From: Ditylenchus dipsaci
Lineage: Eukaryota > Nematoda > Chromadorea > Rhabditida > Anguinidae
NCBI GenBank assembly: GCA_004194705.1
Contig: SADC01000844.1
Span: 160,478 to 224,477 of the forward strand
Direction: 5' to 3'
DNA: 64,000 nt
Made by a program: the position numbers and the translations under genes. Under the pieces are notes generated by a model. The model ran no database searches. It saw only the letters and a program-made list of their open reading frames with translations, and had not been told where the DNA came from. Below, one piece after another: positions 1-11,964 of the stretch (the first letter of the stretch is position 1; the number at the start of each line of letters is the position of its first letter).

Positions 1-444
1 AAACAATTTATTCCTTATTTGCCATCCTTTTTTAAAACGCGATCTCTCATATAAAATTATGTCAGGCTGACATATCAGTAAAAACAGAGTGATAACTTCA
101 GCATTTTTTGTGGTTCTCAAGGTTTGCGAAACTATACTTTTTAGTCGCATTTGGGGTCACAAAAAATTTAGCACATGTTTCGTGAATTTTCCTATTTAGA
201 GATAGAAAGATGCCTTCAGGCGAAAAAGAAAGAATTTGTGGAAAAAGAAATTTTCGGATTCGCTAACCATGACAAAAACTGAAAAAATTCACATTTTCAC
301 AAATTGTAATATGGGTACCTTTCGGTTGTCAGGGGTACATTACTTCTTCCTTAACCATTTTTCCTTAATTTTTTTGATATTTCGATCATTTTTACACCAT
401 CAGTTCTACTACTATCAGTTCAACGCTGGAGGAAGTGATTTGCC
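1..444. other. AT-rich sequence, nothing recognised
   Basis: I see no convincing exon, RNA gene or repeat end here. Short open frames are interrupted and have no recognisable domain. Confidence 0.4.
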
Positions 445-695
445 ATTGTAAGGTAGGGGCAAGGTGGTTTGGACAAAACCCCCTTGGTAACCAAAAGTCA
501 CATAAACATGACTTAGTCCAAACAAATAACCGAAACAATTCATTTGAATTCGCGCCAAATATTGGCACGACATTACCCCACAAGCACTTTAACGCTTACA
601 AGTACTTTATCTCTCCGCTACTAGTCTAGTACATTGCCTCTCCGTTCTCATCATTAATTCTCTTATAATTCCAGCTATCAATCTCTGGGTGTCTG

Positions 696-1427
696 GTGAG
701 AAGTCTCGAGCTTGCACGCAGCACAATCCGCAATCCGAACATCTGTCCGAATCAAGCAATTCGCTCTTTGTTCTCTGCTCCAATCTTTCCCTCGCGCTTC
801 TTTGACTTCAGCTTGGGTGGTTCAGCTATGCCAGTCCGATCTCCGCTCTCAGGATCTGGTCGTGAGTTGGTCTTTGATAAATTAGGTCACCAGCGAGCCA
901 GTTGTCTGGCTCGCACACAAAGTATCACCATGGGTCGAGGACCTGAACCAAGTAGTAGCAAGTTAGTATCCAATACCCTGGAAGGGGTCACAGCTAGCAA
1001 GTCTCATTCACTCTCTGGAGTGCCGTTGAGTGTTGAACCAATCAGAAGTGAGACTCGTAACTCTCCGAAAGGAAAGTTGATACCTTTTCAGATCAATGGC
1101 ACCTCCCCTCTCATGAGATCCACATTCCTCTGGGTAGAAGACGGACACCACACAGGGACTATGAAGGGGTCGGCGGACCAAAAACGTAAAGTGGTCCTGG
1201 ATGCTCCTGATGCCAAGCGCAAGCCGTGGTCGCAGTCTGCTCGAAGTCTCCGCTCCCGTCTCCAGTCAACCAGTCAAGCTCCTCCGTCTCAATCGAAGTG
1301 GTCAGCCAGCCGTGGAATCCTCCCTTCGACATCTCTCAGCCTCAAGTGGAAGCAGCCTCCGAAGAGTCCAAGCTGCTCTCGATTCAGTGGAAGAAGTCAG
1401 CCGAAGGAAGCATCCAGAACGCCATAG
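696..1427 (+). CDS. Hypothetical Ser/Arg/Pro-rich ORF inside the TIR element
   Basis: This is a 243-codon open frame beginning in the inner edge of the left inverted repeat. The predicted protein is rich in Ser, Arg, Lys and Pro, especially after residue 150, with no catalytic motif, zinc finger or signal peptide that I recognise. Two other frames of 79-117 codons overlap its 3' part, so open frame length alone is weak evidence. It could be an unrecognised accessory or gag-like protein of the element, or chance. The start is simply the first ATG of the frame. Confidence 0.22.
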   Translation: MRSLELARSTIRNPNICPNQAIRSLFSAPIFPSRFFDFSLGGSAMPVRSPLSGSGRELVFDKLGHQRASCLARTQSITMGRGPEPSSSKLVSNTLEGVTASKSHSLSGVPLSVEPIRSETRNSPKGKLIPFQINGTSPLMRSTFLWVEDGHHTGTMKGSADQKRKVVLDAPDAKRKPWSQSARSLRSRLQSTSQAPPSQSKWSASRGILPSTSLSLKWKQPPKSPSCSRFSGRSQPKEASRTP

Positions 1428-1649
1428 CATCTCCTAATCTGTATTGTAACTGTGAGAGCCCTAGTGGCTCTCGATCGAATAAAGTAAACCCCTTCGATAG
1501 GTCTTCTGTGTGTGTGCCAAACGTTCTACATTTTACTCCATCACCCTACCATCAGTTTACAAATGTTCCCGGATAACCGGAAAGAACCGTTATATGCCTC
1601 TTTAAGATTCCAATACAAAGACAATGAAAAGACAAGGTCCTTACACTGT

Positions 1650-3238
1650 TACCGTATTTCTCTATTAAACGGGCCGGCCCGTTTAATTTTCAACCCTTCC
1701 GTAGGGGCCCCGTTTATTAGAGAGGGCCCGTTTAATAGAGAGGGCCCGTTTATTTTCAACAAAAAATTGTTCGAAAATTTTTATAAAACAAAACAAGTTA
1801 GACTATGGTCACACTACTTGGTCTTGGTCGATGTCGACTTTTTTTAACTTCTTTTTGTGCCAGATATGACTTTCTCTAGTGTCATTCGAATGTTTTTATA
1901 CCAAACAATAGCTCAGAATCTAGGCTTCTTCTTCATCAGAAAACTGTCGATTTATATAGCAAAAGTGCGTGTAATAATACAAAAGTTGTAGGTTGGTCGA
2001 TGTCGAGGTCGATGTACATCGTTACATTTTTGAAACATTTTCCATACACTAAAAAGCTTAGCTCTTGAGCTATTGTTTGGTATAAAAATATTCAGATGAT
2101 ACTAGAAAAAATCATCTCTGGCCACAAAAAAATTCAAGAAATGCGACCTCGACATTGACCAAGACCAATGAGTGAGACAAGGTGGATATTTTTTCGAATC
2201 AATCTTGTTAGTTTTTCTCATATAGCTGACCCATTTTTCGTTTCGATTAATTTTTTTAATTTTTATGTTGTTTGTGCTAGATGTGAACAGCTTTATCTCA
2301 TTCCTTACTTAGTTTTGTAATCACATCCCTTGTCTTGGATGCAGTTTTATAAAGTAAAAAACTTGCTCCTGTTTTTTAGTCCATATCCTGGTTAAAAAAA
2401 GCAAGAATATTTTTACTGGAGAACAGAGTGGTAGGAATGTCACTTACTAACTAGAACGTAGATCTTTTAAAATTAAGAAGGGCAGGGTTTTATTTTATGT
2501 AATGCTAAGGGGTTTTCAGCTGTCGAAAAAGCATGATAGCTTCAGATTTCCTTATAATGCTCTAAATCAGACATGGCGGTAATTCAGGGTTCTCATCTGA
2601 CCCATTTTTTCGCGGTAATTTTGAAAATTGACCGAGTGCAATTTACAAAAGCACCTTTTTCGGATTTTTTTTTCGCCTATCTTGTTCAGCATTAAATTTG
2701 GCACAAGACGCACACTTTAGTACAGTCAGCCGTTCTAGTGTTAAGGAATTTTTAGGTGAGAAACCTGCATTAATGCCAAAAAACGTTTTTGGGCTTTTGT
2801 GGATAAAAATGGAAATCATACCGTATTTCCTCTAATCGCCAACTGAACTCTAATCAGCTACCACCTAAAGTGCTATCGGAAAATGAGCCAGCATCAGTCC
2901 TATCAAAGAAAGTACGGTAGTACAAGTTTTATGCGATAGAGATTGTGGCTTTTTCTACGTGAAAGTTGTGGTAGTTCAGCAATAATTGTACCAAACGTAC
3001 CGAGCTACAATTATGACAAAACATATCTCAAATAATTGAATTTAAAAAACTAACTTCATAATACTAGGCTAAGTCTAGAAATTATGTTAAGAGTATCTTA
3101 TATAGTGCAGAAAATTTGGATTTGGGGGGCCCGTTTATTAGAGAGGGCCCGTTTATTTTTCAACCCTCCCTTAGGGGGCCGTTTATTAGAGAGGGCCCGT
3201 TTAATAGAGAGGGCCCGTTTAATAGAGAAAATACGGTA
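1650..3238. mobile_element. TACCGTA-type inverted-repeat element, word TTAAACGGGCC
   Basis: It begins taccgtatttctctattaaa and ends with the inverted form tttaatagagaaaatacggta. Both ends carry several copies of a gggcccgtttaatagag word, and the first copy is fused into a perfect gggccggccc palindrome. The 1.6 kb interior contains a foldback (about 1805-2180) and a second taccgtatttcctcta start at about 2820, so at least one element has inserted in it. No coding sequence is recognised. Confidence 0.65.
1805..2180. repeat. Imperfect 370-bp foldback
   Basis: The left half (cttggtcttggtcgatgtcg ... ataccaaacaatagctca) returns inverted in the right half (tgagctattgtttggtat ... cattgaccaagaccaatg). 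It lies inside the 1650-3238 element. Confidence 0.6.
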
Positions 3239-4110
3239 TGTACAAATGTTAGATGGCCAGTAGCGTGTCCTTGAAAACTAATCAGGGAAGAAATTTTTTT
3301 TATATAAAATTGATAATGTGACTTAAAAAGTAACATTTCTTAACCCGGTGGTTTCATACAGTTAGGCCTCGATTCGACAGCGGGGCAGGGCAGATTCGTA
3401 TTCGCGTTTCGCGCATTTGACAAAACTTGCTATTATGACTATTCCGAAATATTCATAATAGTCTCCATGTGTTATCTGAAAGAGGATAAACCAGGGTTCA
3501 TGATCGTCCTTTTTTCGGTACCAAAAGCTTTTTTTATTTTTGAAGCTTTTAGTCAAAATCTTTTTTTCGCTCTAAAATAGCAATTAGCACTGCATAAAAT
3601 GAGATAAAATCTTTTTTTACCCAAATGTCCTTTTTTCGAAATTTTTCATTACGACCCTGGGATAAGCAGAGCTAGAAAACCTGAATTTTGAATATTTCTT
3701 GTAGTAATATTTTTTTTATAATGAGCTCGAAAGTCCGCTACGAACTTTTAGGGCACACCATATTTGAGTTTTTGAAAATCCACAAGGAGGACCAAGGCAG
3801 TTTTTATATCTATGTTTCTTGAGTCTCCAGATCCAAATTTTTTTGTCTGTCGGGAAAAAATATTCAAATTCCAGTTAATCGACTATGCTCTACAAGATGG
3901 CATTAGCACAATTTTTAAATTTGAGTTTGAAGTTTAGGCAGTTTCTTTGTGCAGAAATTTCTGAAAACAAAAAAGAAGGTCTTCAATTGTAAGGTGAGGG
4001 CTTTCAAACAAGCACAAACTTTTTTGAAAATGCCTGGAAAAAAAAGTTCTGCAGACTGAATAATTTTAATTTAAAAAACAGTATTATTAAGAGTCTTGCA
4101 CAGAATCATG

Positions 4111-4220
4111 TCTAAGGTAAGTGAGCGTACATCTCTAACCAACCAAGCCACCTGCGCCCCTCCTGGGGCGCAGGGACTCTGGGGCTGGGATTGAGATGCG
4201 CACACCCACATACTTTAGAC
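4111..4220. repeat. Small hairpin repeat (GTCTAAGGTAAGTGAG family), copy 1
   Basis: The arm tctaaggtaagtgagcg...ccaagccacctgcgcccc pairs with ggggcgcag...gatgcgcacacccacatactttaga. The loop is GC-rich. Four more copies lie at 5473, 5628, 9475 and 19936. Confidence 0.6.
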
Positions 4221-4585
4221 ACCAATCACTCGAAAGTGACTACATCCATCCTAGATGATTCTGGAAGTTGACCACTAGGAATCTTGGCGAACACTCTAAA
4301 AAGGGACCATATTAATCAATTAGATAAATCAATAAAATAATACATACTTTCATTCATCTGTGCTGCGTGCAAATGCTGCGTGTGCTGCGTGCAAGCTCGA
4401 GACTTCTCACCAGACACCCAGAGATTGATAGCTGAAATTATAAGGAGAATTAATGATGAGAACGGAGAGAAAATGTACTAGACTAGTAGCGGAGAGAGAA
4501 AGTAAGCGTTTAAAGCGCTTGTGGGGTAATGTCGTGCCAATATTTGGCGCGAATTCAAATGAGTTGTATTGGTTGATTTCTTCAG

Positions 4586-4818
4586 ATTAAAGGGCGTGCC
4601 GTGCGTTAAGGCGCGAACCAGCAATTTTTTTCGAATCGTCGCTTTTTTCACTCGTTCTACGTCAAATTTGATATAGATGACCTCATACTGCTTTTAAAAA
4701 CTAGACAGAAACTTAAACATCTAGACGAGAACGAATGTAAAAATTTATTGAGAAAGAAAAGAACTGCTGGTTCGCGCCTTTCTCCCATCGGGCACGATCA
4801 TGCCCTTTGAAGGGTGTT
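4586..4818. mobile_element. Foldback element inserted in the right arm of the 4.4 kb element
   Basis: The end aaagggcgtgccgtgcg with inner gcgcgaaccagca is mirrored by tgctggttcgcgcc and gggcacgatcatgcccttt. It splits the homology between the two arms of the 445-4888 element, so it inserted later. Confidence 0.5.
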
Positions 4819-5010
4819 AAGTCATGTCATGTGACTTATGGTTGAGTGGGGAGGGTTTGTCCAAACCGCCCTGCCCCTACCTTACAATCTCGAAAACTCC
4901 TGACGGTGGCGCTATTCATTTTTTCGGAAAAGGCGCAAGTATGTTTGGTAACCGAATTTTCGAAAAACTTTTTTAGTAAGGAAATTTTTTGGAAACAACT
5001 TTTTATCATA

Positions 5011-5198
5011 TACAGTCGACTCTCGTTATAACGACGCTCGATATAACGATCCGCTCGATATAACGACCCGAAAAAATCACCAATTTGGTCAGCTTTGACT
5101 AAAATTCAGTCAAATGAACGCTCGATGTAACGACTCTCGTTATAACGACCCATTTTTAGCCGGTCCCTTGCGGGTCGTTATAACGAGAGTCGACTGTA
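5011..5198. mobile_element. pogo/Tigger-like MITE, word TATAACGA
   Basis: A 188-bp element with perfect ends tacagtcgactctcgttata and its inverse, flanked by TA. Subterminal copies of ctcgatataacga lie inside the left end. The CAGTCGA start with a TA target is typical of pogo/Tigger non-autonomous elements (family knowledge). No coding capacity. Confidence 0.75.
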
Positions 5199-5472
5199 TA
5201 CATATTTTATCTCATCAAATATTTTTATGGGACACGGACATTCCGTCTCAGGAAGTTTCGTCCTCGGCCGTTTCGTCGTCAGCCTCGTCCTTGTCTAAAT
5301 ATAACCAAAACTTGAATTTTGCGCAAGAAAACAACAAAAATCCACTTAAACAATTACCCAAATACCCTGAAAGATGGGATTTGAACATAGTTTTGTTAAC
5401 TGAAGCCTACCACATAAATAAACTCTGGTTTGCATGATTTTTATGCCTCTAGAGTCGCTTACGAGTGATTTG

Positions 5473-5588
5473 TGTCTAAGGTATGTGTGTGTGCGCATCT
5501 CAATCCCAAGCAACCAAGCCCCCTGCGTCCCCTTCGGGGCGCAGAGGGTTTGAGAGTCAGAGATGCGCGCACGCACTTACCTTAGATA
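5473..5588. repeat. Small hairpin repeat, copy 2
   Basis: Arm gtctaaggtatgtgtgtgtg ... loop cccctgcgtccccttcggggcgcag ... arm gcgcgcacgcacttaccttaga. It is followed 40 bp later by copy 3 in the same orientation. Confidence 0.6.
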
Positions 5589-5627
5589 CTGTTTCCGTGC
5601 ATTCAGAGTCACTTTTAAGTGATTTGT

Positions 5628-5731
5628 GTCTAAGGTATGTGGGTGTGCGCATCTCAACCTCAAGCCACCAAGCCCCCTGGGGCGCAGGGGGCTTGATAGG
5701 TTAGAGATGCGCGCATTCACTCACGTTAGAC
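5628..5731. repeat. Small hairpin repeat, copy 3
   Basis: Same structure as its neighbour at 5473-5588. The apex ccccctggggcgcaggggg is strongly self-complementary. Confidence 0.6.
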
Positions 5732-5739
5732 ATGATTCC

Positions 5740-6470
5740 GAGCAAGACTTTCGATCATAATATGTATTTAGAGTCTCTTTTTGCCCAGCCTCAGTGACCA
5801 AAACGGGTGGAAAAGCCTTTAGTTGAGGACTTAACTACCTATCTATTTCATAAAATGCATTAGGTGAATGGTGGGTTAGATGAATGCCAATACACTACGC
5901 CTCCATCTCTGGACAAAACTCCTGGGTGAAGACTAAGACAAAAGAGACACAACACTTTTCTAGTTGAAATTTTATTCATAGCAGTAATTAGATTGTATTT
6001 TCACCTAAAAATGGCAATTATCCCTTTTTTGAAAAAATTTTCTCTCATTACATTGATTTCACGTGCACTTCGAAAATATTTTTTATCTGAACTGATGAAC
6101 ATACATAGTGCTAGGGCTCTATATTTAGGGAGACCATGTTGTAAGCTGTTTGAGATACACAGAAAAAGGAATTGATTTTCAAGCAGTTGTGTTCATTCAC
6201 TCGTTCACTCATTTTTTTGCGAAACTTTGTCAAATAAACAAATTAGAAGTGAATGTTGTAAATTGTTTGTGAAGTATATTTTTTTTCTCTGTAGGAACGT
6301 TTTATTCCAAAAAATTTAGTATTTAACATTGTAAATTAATTGTTTATCTGTATCAAAGAATGACACCCAATATTCCAAAAGCTAAAATATTTTCGACTAG
6401 TGCTGTTTTTATACTTGTAAAATTTTGCATACATTGTATAGCTCTATGTGTATTGGGTGGCTCTCAGATA
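5740..6470. other. AT-rich spacer, nothing recognised
   Basis: Apart from a fragment at 5755-5830 (atttagagtctctttttgcccagc...) also found near 14330 and 19880, I see no gene, RNA or complete element. Confidence 0.35.
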
Positions 6471-6474
6471 ATTT

Positions 6475-6765
6475 CTAATATTTTAAGAATTTGTCGCGCG
6501 ACATTTTCTAATGTTTTTTTGGTAAATTCAGGCGAAACAACCAGTCTTGGCCAATCAACCGGCGTTATCAACCGGTTTATTTACCGTTGGGCCACCGGTT
6601 AATCACCTTTCTCAACCGGTTGATCAACCGGAAATCAATCAACCGGTTGATGATTGATGTGGCGGTTGTTAAAATACAGGCGTGGCCAAGACTGGAAACA
6701 ACCGAACTTACCAAAAAAATATTAGAAAATGTCGCGCGACAAATTCTTTAAATATTTTAGCTCTT
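6475..6765. mobile_element. 290-bp palindromic element with AACCGGTT word array
   Basis: The outer arms aatttgtcgcgcgacatttt and aaaatgtcgcgcgacaaatt are mirror images, as are ccagtcttggcc and ggccaagactgg. The centre (about 6555-6655) has several copies of caaccggttgatcaaccgg. No open frame with homology. Confidence 0.6.
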
Positions 6766-7073
6766 TTAACTTGCAAACTTCGTGTCAAAATAATCCTCAG
6801 ATTCTTGTCTAACCAAAAAAATTATCAGAGCATGATTTCACAACATCTGGAGCTGATTTACAGGCTGAGACCTGCTAAATTCATGAAAATCGATCATTTT
6901 GGAGATTTTTCTTCGACTGGTTTAATTGATGTTTTCTGACTTCTTTCTGCCATTCACCCGTTTCATATACAAAAAAATGGCCCGGATTTTAGGCTTTTGT
7001 TTGAACTATCAAACAAACGGACACTTTTTCACTCTGATTTTTGAACTGTTTTGAGAGTTTTCTTTGGCTAGTC

Positions 7074-8355
7074 TAGAGATGGCGAATGGGGGCGGGCGGG
7101 ATAACGGGACGGGATTTTCGGCCAAAATAAAAACGGGAACGGGAACAGGATTTTGAGTTTGAAAAAACGGGATCCCGGCGGGATCCCGCCCGAAAAACGG
7201 GATTTTTCTTTTATCGTTAATTTCACAGTAAAAGTGGCCCCAGCGCTTCAAAAGGATGTTTTTTATTGAAAATTTTTCACATATATCGATGCAAAATAAT
7301 TTCAATAACAATAATTCAACTGCGTTAAGACTCTGTTCAAAAAGATTAAAATTTCTGCCTCGCTGATTTTAAGATTACTCCGGTTCTACTGGAGTTGCCG
7401 GTGCCGAAGACATTTTGGTTCCCCCCTGTCGTTTTTTTTTTCATGAAAACAGCTTGGTCACCCCTGTTGCTAAAAAATAATAAAATATTTCTTCTATTTT
7501 GAAATTTTTTGTTTTCTCGAAATGGTTTGTTTTCCAGAAAGTTTCAAAACTCTAGTTGGATTATATTTTAGCGGAGGGGGAGGTCTCCCTTGACCGAAAA
7601 AATAGGCAAAATTAGGCAAATTATCACCCCCCCTCCCTCGATAAAGTTGAAGTTGCGGCACTGCATAGAAAGAAAAAGTTATGGTTATTTAACGCTAAAA
7701 TTTTAGTGAATTTTGAGTAGCGTTTTCAAAAATGTCCAATTAGGTGCCATCCTACCCTTCCGACATACTATTTTGTGGCTGGGTCAAACCTTCGCAAGCT
7801 ACCCAATTGTCTGATTCAATTTTGGTGTGATAACTTTTCTATCTGATTCTGACTGAAAAAATTGCCATCACATTTTGAGCAGTAAACAACATGTGTAGAG
7901 GTTGACGCGATATAGAACTAAGTACTTATCAATTTGGGTGATTTCCCTTTACTTTGATGGTCATTCGCATTCAATTGCCAAATTCAAGCCATTTGCTAAC
8001 AGTAAAACAGTGCTGCAAATGGTTGCAATCCATTGCTCAATGATTTTTAGCCTAGAATCCAGTGAACTTGCTTAAAAGTAGAGTGAAAAAAATAAAGGAA
8101 GTCACGAACATAGCAAACAAGGAATAATCGAATTCACGAAATTTCTGCAAAAAATGAGAATTCAAAAAAAAAATTCTCTCAAAATTGCTTTTTTTAGGGC
8201 AAAATTTCCTGAAAATGACTAGCTGGATTAGGCGAAAAACGGGAACGGGACCGGGATTTTCGTAAAAAACGGGCGGGATAACGGACGGGATTTTGGGCCA
8301 AAATCGGGGCGGGCGGACGGGATCCCGTACGGGATCCGTCCCGTCGCCATCTCTA
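7074..8355. mobile_element. hAT-type non-autonomous element, word ACGGGATCCCGT (copy 1)
   Basis: Ends tagagatggcg / cgccatctcta are flanked by a perfect 8-bp duplication GGCTAGTC (7066-7073 and 8356-8363), diagnostic of hAT transposition. Subterminal zones repeat cgggacggg and gggatcccg. The interior is non-coding and nearly identical, in inverse orientation, to the sequence at about 29000-30219. Confidence 0.85.
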
Positions 8356-8849
8356 GGCTAGTCTAGTCGGAAATCGTTTATAAAATAACAAAATAATTTT
8401 GCCGAAAAAATCTTTGGGTACTCGATTTACGACCCTCTAATTCTTGAATTTAAATAGGAGGCCTCGAGTACCCAAAACGCGATTATAAAAAATTACTTTT
8501 TAATTCGTAAAACGATCTGCAAAATCGAAATACTTGCGATATTTCGCACTAGACTAGCAAAAGACAACTCGCAAAAAAATTTAAAAATCAGGGTAAAAAA
8601 TTTTGGACCCTAGGTGGAGATGAACTTGAGGCAGGGCCGTTGAATCGGGGATAACTGTTAACTGGGTTAACTGTATATTATTGTATATTATGACCCTGCT
8701 CGTATCTAATGTTTTAAAATATACATATTCAGACAAAAAAAAAATCACCCTCAAGACTTTTTGATTCAACCTTTTGATAATCCTAAATTATTATTTGGCT
8801 ATGAATCTCTCTTGAATTAACAAAACTCCAGAGGAACGAGCTTAAGTGA

Positions 8850-9055
8850 TGTCAATCTGTTGAATCAATTCGCCAGACAAATTGAATCGAAACTCCGTGA
8901 ATCAATCGATTCGCAAAATTTGGCGAATCGATAAACTCGCGAATCAATTAATTCGATTCGCGAGACAAAAAAAGACAGGCGAATCGAATCAATCGATTCG
9001 CGCGTTATCGATTCGCCATATTTCGCGAATGAATTTATTAGGGATTCTTGACACG
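8850..9055. repeat. GAATCGATTC word array
   Basis: About 200 bp of imperfect copies of gcgaatcgattcgcg on both strands between tgtcaatc and gattcttgaca. This resembles the word arrays of the hAT elements, but I could not confirm a target duplication. Confidence 0.45.
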
Positions 9056-9474
9056 AAATAAACAACTTTTGGCGCTACCAGAGTATACCCCCCCTTCGCT
9101 CTTTCCCCAAATGAATTTTTTTTTAAGTGTTTCCAAACACCCTAAACTCTGGTATGCATGCATATTTTTATGCATCCAGAGTCACTTTCGAATGATTTGC
9201 ATCTAAGATATGTAGGTGTGCGCATCTCAACCCAAGAAACCAGGGTACGTGACCTAACTTCGTCGGACCGAAATTTCGTCGCGCCCAAAATTTCGTCAGG
9301 CCAAAATTTCGTCGTGGACAAAATTTTGCTGCGGAGCTTAACACCCTCTCATACCTATGGGCTTCTCTTTGAAAGTGCCCCATAGGTATAGGGCAGAAAG
9401 GCGGCATCCTTTGATATACAAAACTTGGCTTAGGTACTACTCACATATTTTATCATGAGTCTTGCTCGGAATCA

Positions 9475-9590
9475 TGTCTGTGGTAAGTGAGTGCGTGCAT
9501 CTTCAACCAACCAAGCCGTTGCGCCCCCTTGGGGGCGCAGATAACTTGGAGGCTTGGTGTTTAGACGTGCACACCCACATACTTTAGACA
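9475..9590. repeat. Small hairpin repeat, copy 4
   Basis: Arm gtctgtggtaagtgagtgcg ... cgcccccttgggggcgcag ... arm cgtgcacacccacatactttagac. It sits in a larger repeat module (aaactctggtatgcat ... ttgaacatag) also seen at 5396, 14237 and 20040. Confidence 0.55.
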
Positions 9591-9764
9591 CCGATCACTC
9601 GAAAGTGTCTCTGGATGCATAAAAATGTATGTATACAAGAGTTTCTTCATGCGGTCGGCCCCAGTCAACAAAATTATGTTCAAATCCCATCTTCTTGAGT
9701 TCTCAAGGTACTCTTTCTGGTTAATTCATTGAGGTAAAGGTAAAGAGGTATTGAGAAAAATCTA

Positions 9765-10110
9765 CTGAGCGGATCAGATTGTGAATCAGATGGGCTTAAT
9801 CGCTCAGAATTCCAGGTTTACGGTGGTTTTGAGTGGTTCAGAGTGAAGCTGTGTGCGATTAAGCCCATCTGATCCGCACTGCACCAGATTCGTGTTTAGC
9901 ATGGTCGCTTTGGTTAGAAAAATGCTCTTTATAGGGCTCTTACAATGAGCAGTTGTAGGTGCAGGGTGGGTCGAGGTCATGTTATCACAATGACAGGTGT
10001 AGGTGCGGGTGCAGGTGTAAGTGAAGGAAGATGTGTTCTTACAATGATCTAGACCCACACCTCGACCTGTACCTCAATCCGCACCTGCACCGCGACATGA
10101 CCCTCGGCTG
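9765..10110. repeat. Two adjacent foldbacks (GATGGGCTTAATCGC and AGGTGCGGGTG words)
   Basis: cagatgggcttaatcgc at about 9787 is inverted as gcgattaagcccatctg at about 9857. Next to it, gtaggtgcgggtgcaggtg (about 9990) is answered by cacctgtacctc/cgcacctgcacc (10060-10095). Both are non-coding. Confidence 0.5.
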
Positions 10111-10309
10111 GTTAGACCGTTTGTATATTTTGCATCAAAAGTCTGTAAAATGATTTCCTAGGTGAAATTTAATTTTAAAAACATCTGTAAAAAAGATTTG
10201 ACATATTGTTAATGAAAATGGCTGGATCGAACCCAAATGGAGGTCCGGGTGGATGTTTTCAATTTGAATTAAAAAACATCGCCCAGGGCGAGGTAAATCT
10301 TGTTTATGA

Positions 10310-10600
10310 CTATTTTTTTTGTTCGAATACTATTTCTACATCGAATTTTACATGCTGAGCACGCATTTGGCATTATTTCTGCCACTAACTGTTGAAAACC
10401 GCTAAAAAAATTAAAAACTCACTGAAATTTCGAAATCCGCTCGAGTTAACAAAGATTTCAATGTGATACTTTTTGTTGAAAGATTTTCTAAATTTACAAT
10501 AAGTTCAGAGTCATGAGGGCAGTCTTTTTAGCAAATAGACCATGCTGAACACGAATATGGTGTCGAAGCATCAAAAGTTGACGTCTTTTTAATGGCACAT
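10310..10600. repeat. Diverged fragment related to the 15.1-16.5 kb palindrome
   Basis: catgctgagcacg, gaaatttcgaaatccgctcg and catgctgaacacgaat resemble the central part of the large palindrome at 15110-16530. Confidence 0.3.
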
Positions 10601-10665
10601 GAATAACGAAACGATTACAAATAAATAAAAAATTTAAAATTTACCCATTAAAACTAATTGGAATA

Positions 10666-10870
10666 TACCGTATTTCCTCTAATAGAAGCCCGCCTCCTAT
10701 TATAAGCCCCCCCCCTCTAATATAAGCCCCTCCCCCCCCCCCCCCCTAGAGGCCATCCAAAATATAAAAGCCCCCTCCTCTAATATAAGCCCCGCCCCTC
10801 TCCCTAGGGTATCCTAAATATATATAAGCCCCCTCTTTTTATATAAACCCCAAAGCCAATTTTTTTTCGA
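10666..10870. mobile_element. TACCGTA-type element, left end only, word ATAAGCCCC
   Basis: Starts taccgtatttcctctaata and is followed by at least six copies of ctaatataagcccc. The matching right end is not seen. It uses nearly the same word as the complete element at 34655-35765. Confidence 0.5.
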
Positions 10871-11299
10871 TAAATAGCTATTAATCATAGTGAAAAAAGG
10901 CGCAAAGAATGTCTTTATGTATTGCTAAGCACATCTTTCAAAGTGGACCGCTGGAATACTTGTGGATGGGTGAATCTTCGACCTACTGTCATATACCCCC
11001 CCCCAAAACCGACTTTTTTGGAGTGTCGGGAGTGTGGGAGGTTTCCACTTAAGGCTAGCACTTTTTGAGTGCTAGGCGTATAAATTTTTAAGGTACATAA
11101 AAACACTACTCACAGCTAATAAAAACAAGGGGCCCCCGAATTGCACAAGTACCATATACATATCTCTTATTAGCACCCCGCTGTAATTGGCGTCCCCTCT
11201 AATTTGAGGGTCTGTGTCTCGGGAAAAAGTAAATATTTTCGACAGATAATTTTCGCGGTGTCTGAACTCCCACAAGCTCCTGGACAAAAAATATTATTG

Positions 11300-11960
11300 A
11301 ACATTTTAAGTTGTAATTTTTTGTCTTAACTCTAAAGTACAAAAACTAGTGTATTTTGTAGAGTAGAAGCTAGGCTATATTTCATTGGTTATTGAATCAT
11401 TGAAATTTATAGCCTGTAAATTATATCTCATAAAGCACAAGCAGTGCTATCTTTAAACTAATTATTTAACCTTATATCATAAAACCTTACCACCATATTA
11501 GGTACTCGCTGATCAAATCACTAATAATATTAGTGATTTTGCAAATGGAGTTGGACTAAAATGTCAAAAAAGCCATGATACCCCATTACGGAAAAATAGA
11601 TTTTTTATAATCTAATAAAATTTAGCCGTGATATTAAAGGGTTAGTAACGCTTGAGAGTGAAAAGCAATCTTAATTCCGACAAAAAGTCAAAAATTTTAT
11701 TTCCAAAGTCTTTTTTACTTTCAATATTTCAGCTCAGAGTATAAAAAAACCTTCCGCCATCAATACGGAAAATTGTCTTCTTCTACTGCTTTTAGGGTAA
11801 ATTAAAACCTAATTTAGTTATATAAACTGATTTAAATTGCAGATCACTGAAGTTAGCCCATTTAGCAGCTCCACAATTCGACTTCAAAATTTGTCACATT
11901 GATAAAAGTGAAAAATTCCCATCTTTCAAGGCAGCTTATTGTAATGACTATTCGATCATA
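11300..11960. other. AT-rich sequence, nothing recognised
   Basis: No exon-like frame, RNA gene or repeat end was identified. Confidence 0.35.
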
Positions 11961-11964
11961 CTTG

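Larger units (their letters stand above)
445..4888. mobile_element. 4.4 kb element with long terminal inverted repeats
   Basis: The left end (attgtaaggtaggggc, from 445) is repeated inverted at the right end (gcccctaccttacaat, to 4888). The inverted arms run about 445-735 and 4368-4888, covering a shared gaattcgcgccaaatattgg segment and a shared segment that ends near gcttgcacgcagc. The right arm is interrupted by a separate foldback at about 4586-4818. The interior holds a 243-codon serine-rich frame (696-1427) and a TACCGTA element (1650-3238). No transposase domain is visible and I could not fix a target duplication, so the superfamily is unknown. Confidence 0.6.

Noticed and set aside
4111..4220. 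Hairpin family considered as spliced-leader RNA genes
   Set aside because: A donor-like AGGTAAGTG is present, but no Sm-binding site follows and the rest of the repeat is a perfect palindrome.
7009..7311. 100-codon frame, and its counterpart at 29981-30220
   Set aside because: It is open in both copies only because the copies are nearly identical; the C-terminal part is a translation of the cgggatcccg word array and resembles no protein.
9804..10058. 84-codon - strand frame
   Set aside because: Translation of the AGGTGCGGGTG word foldback; low complexity.
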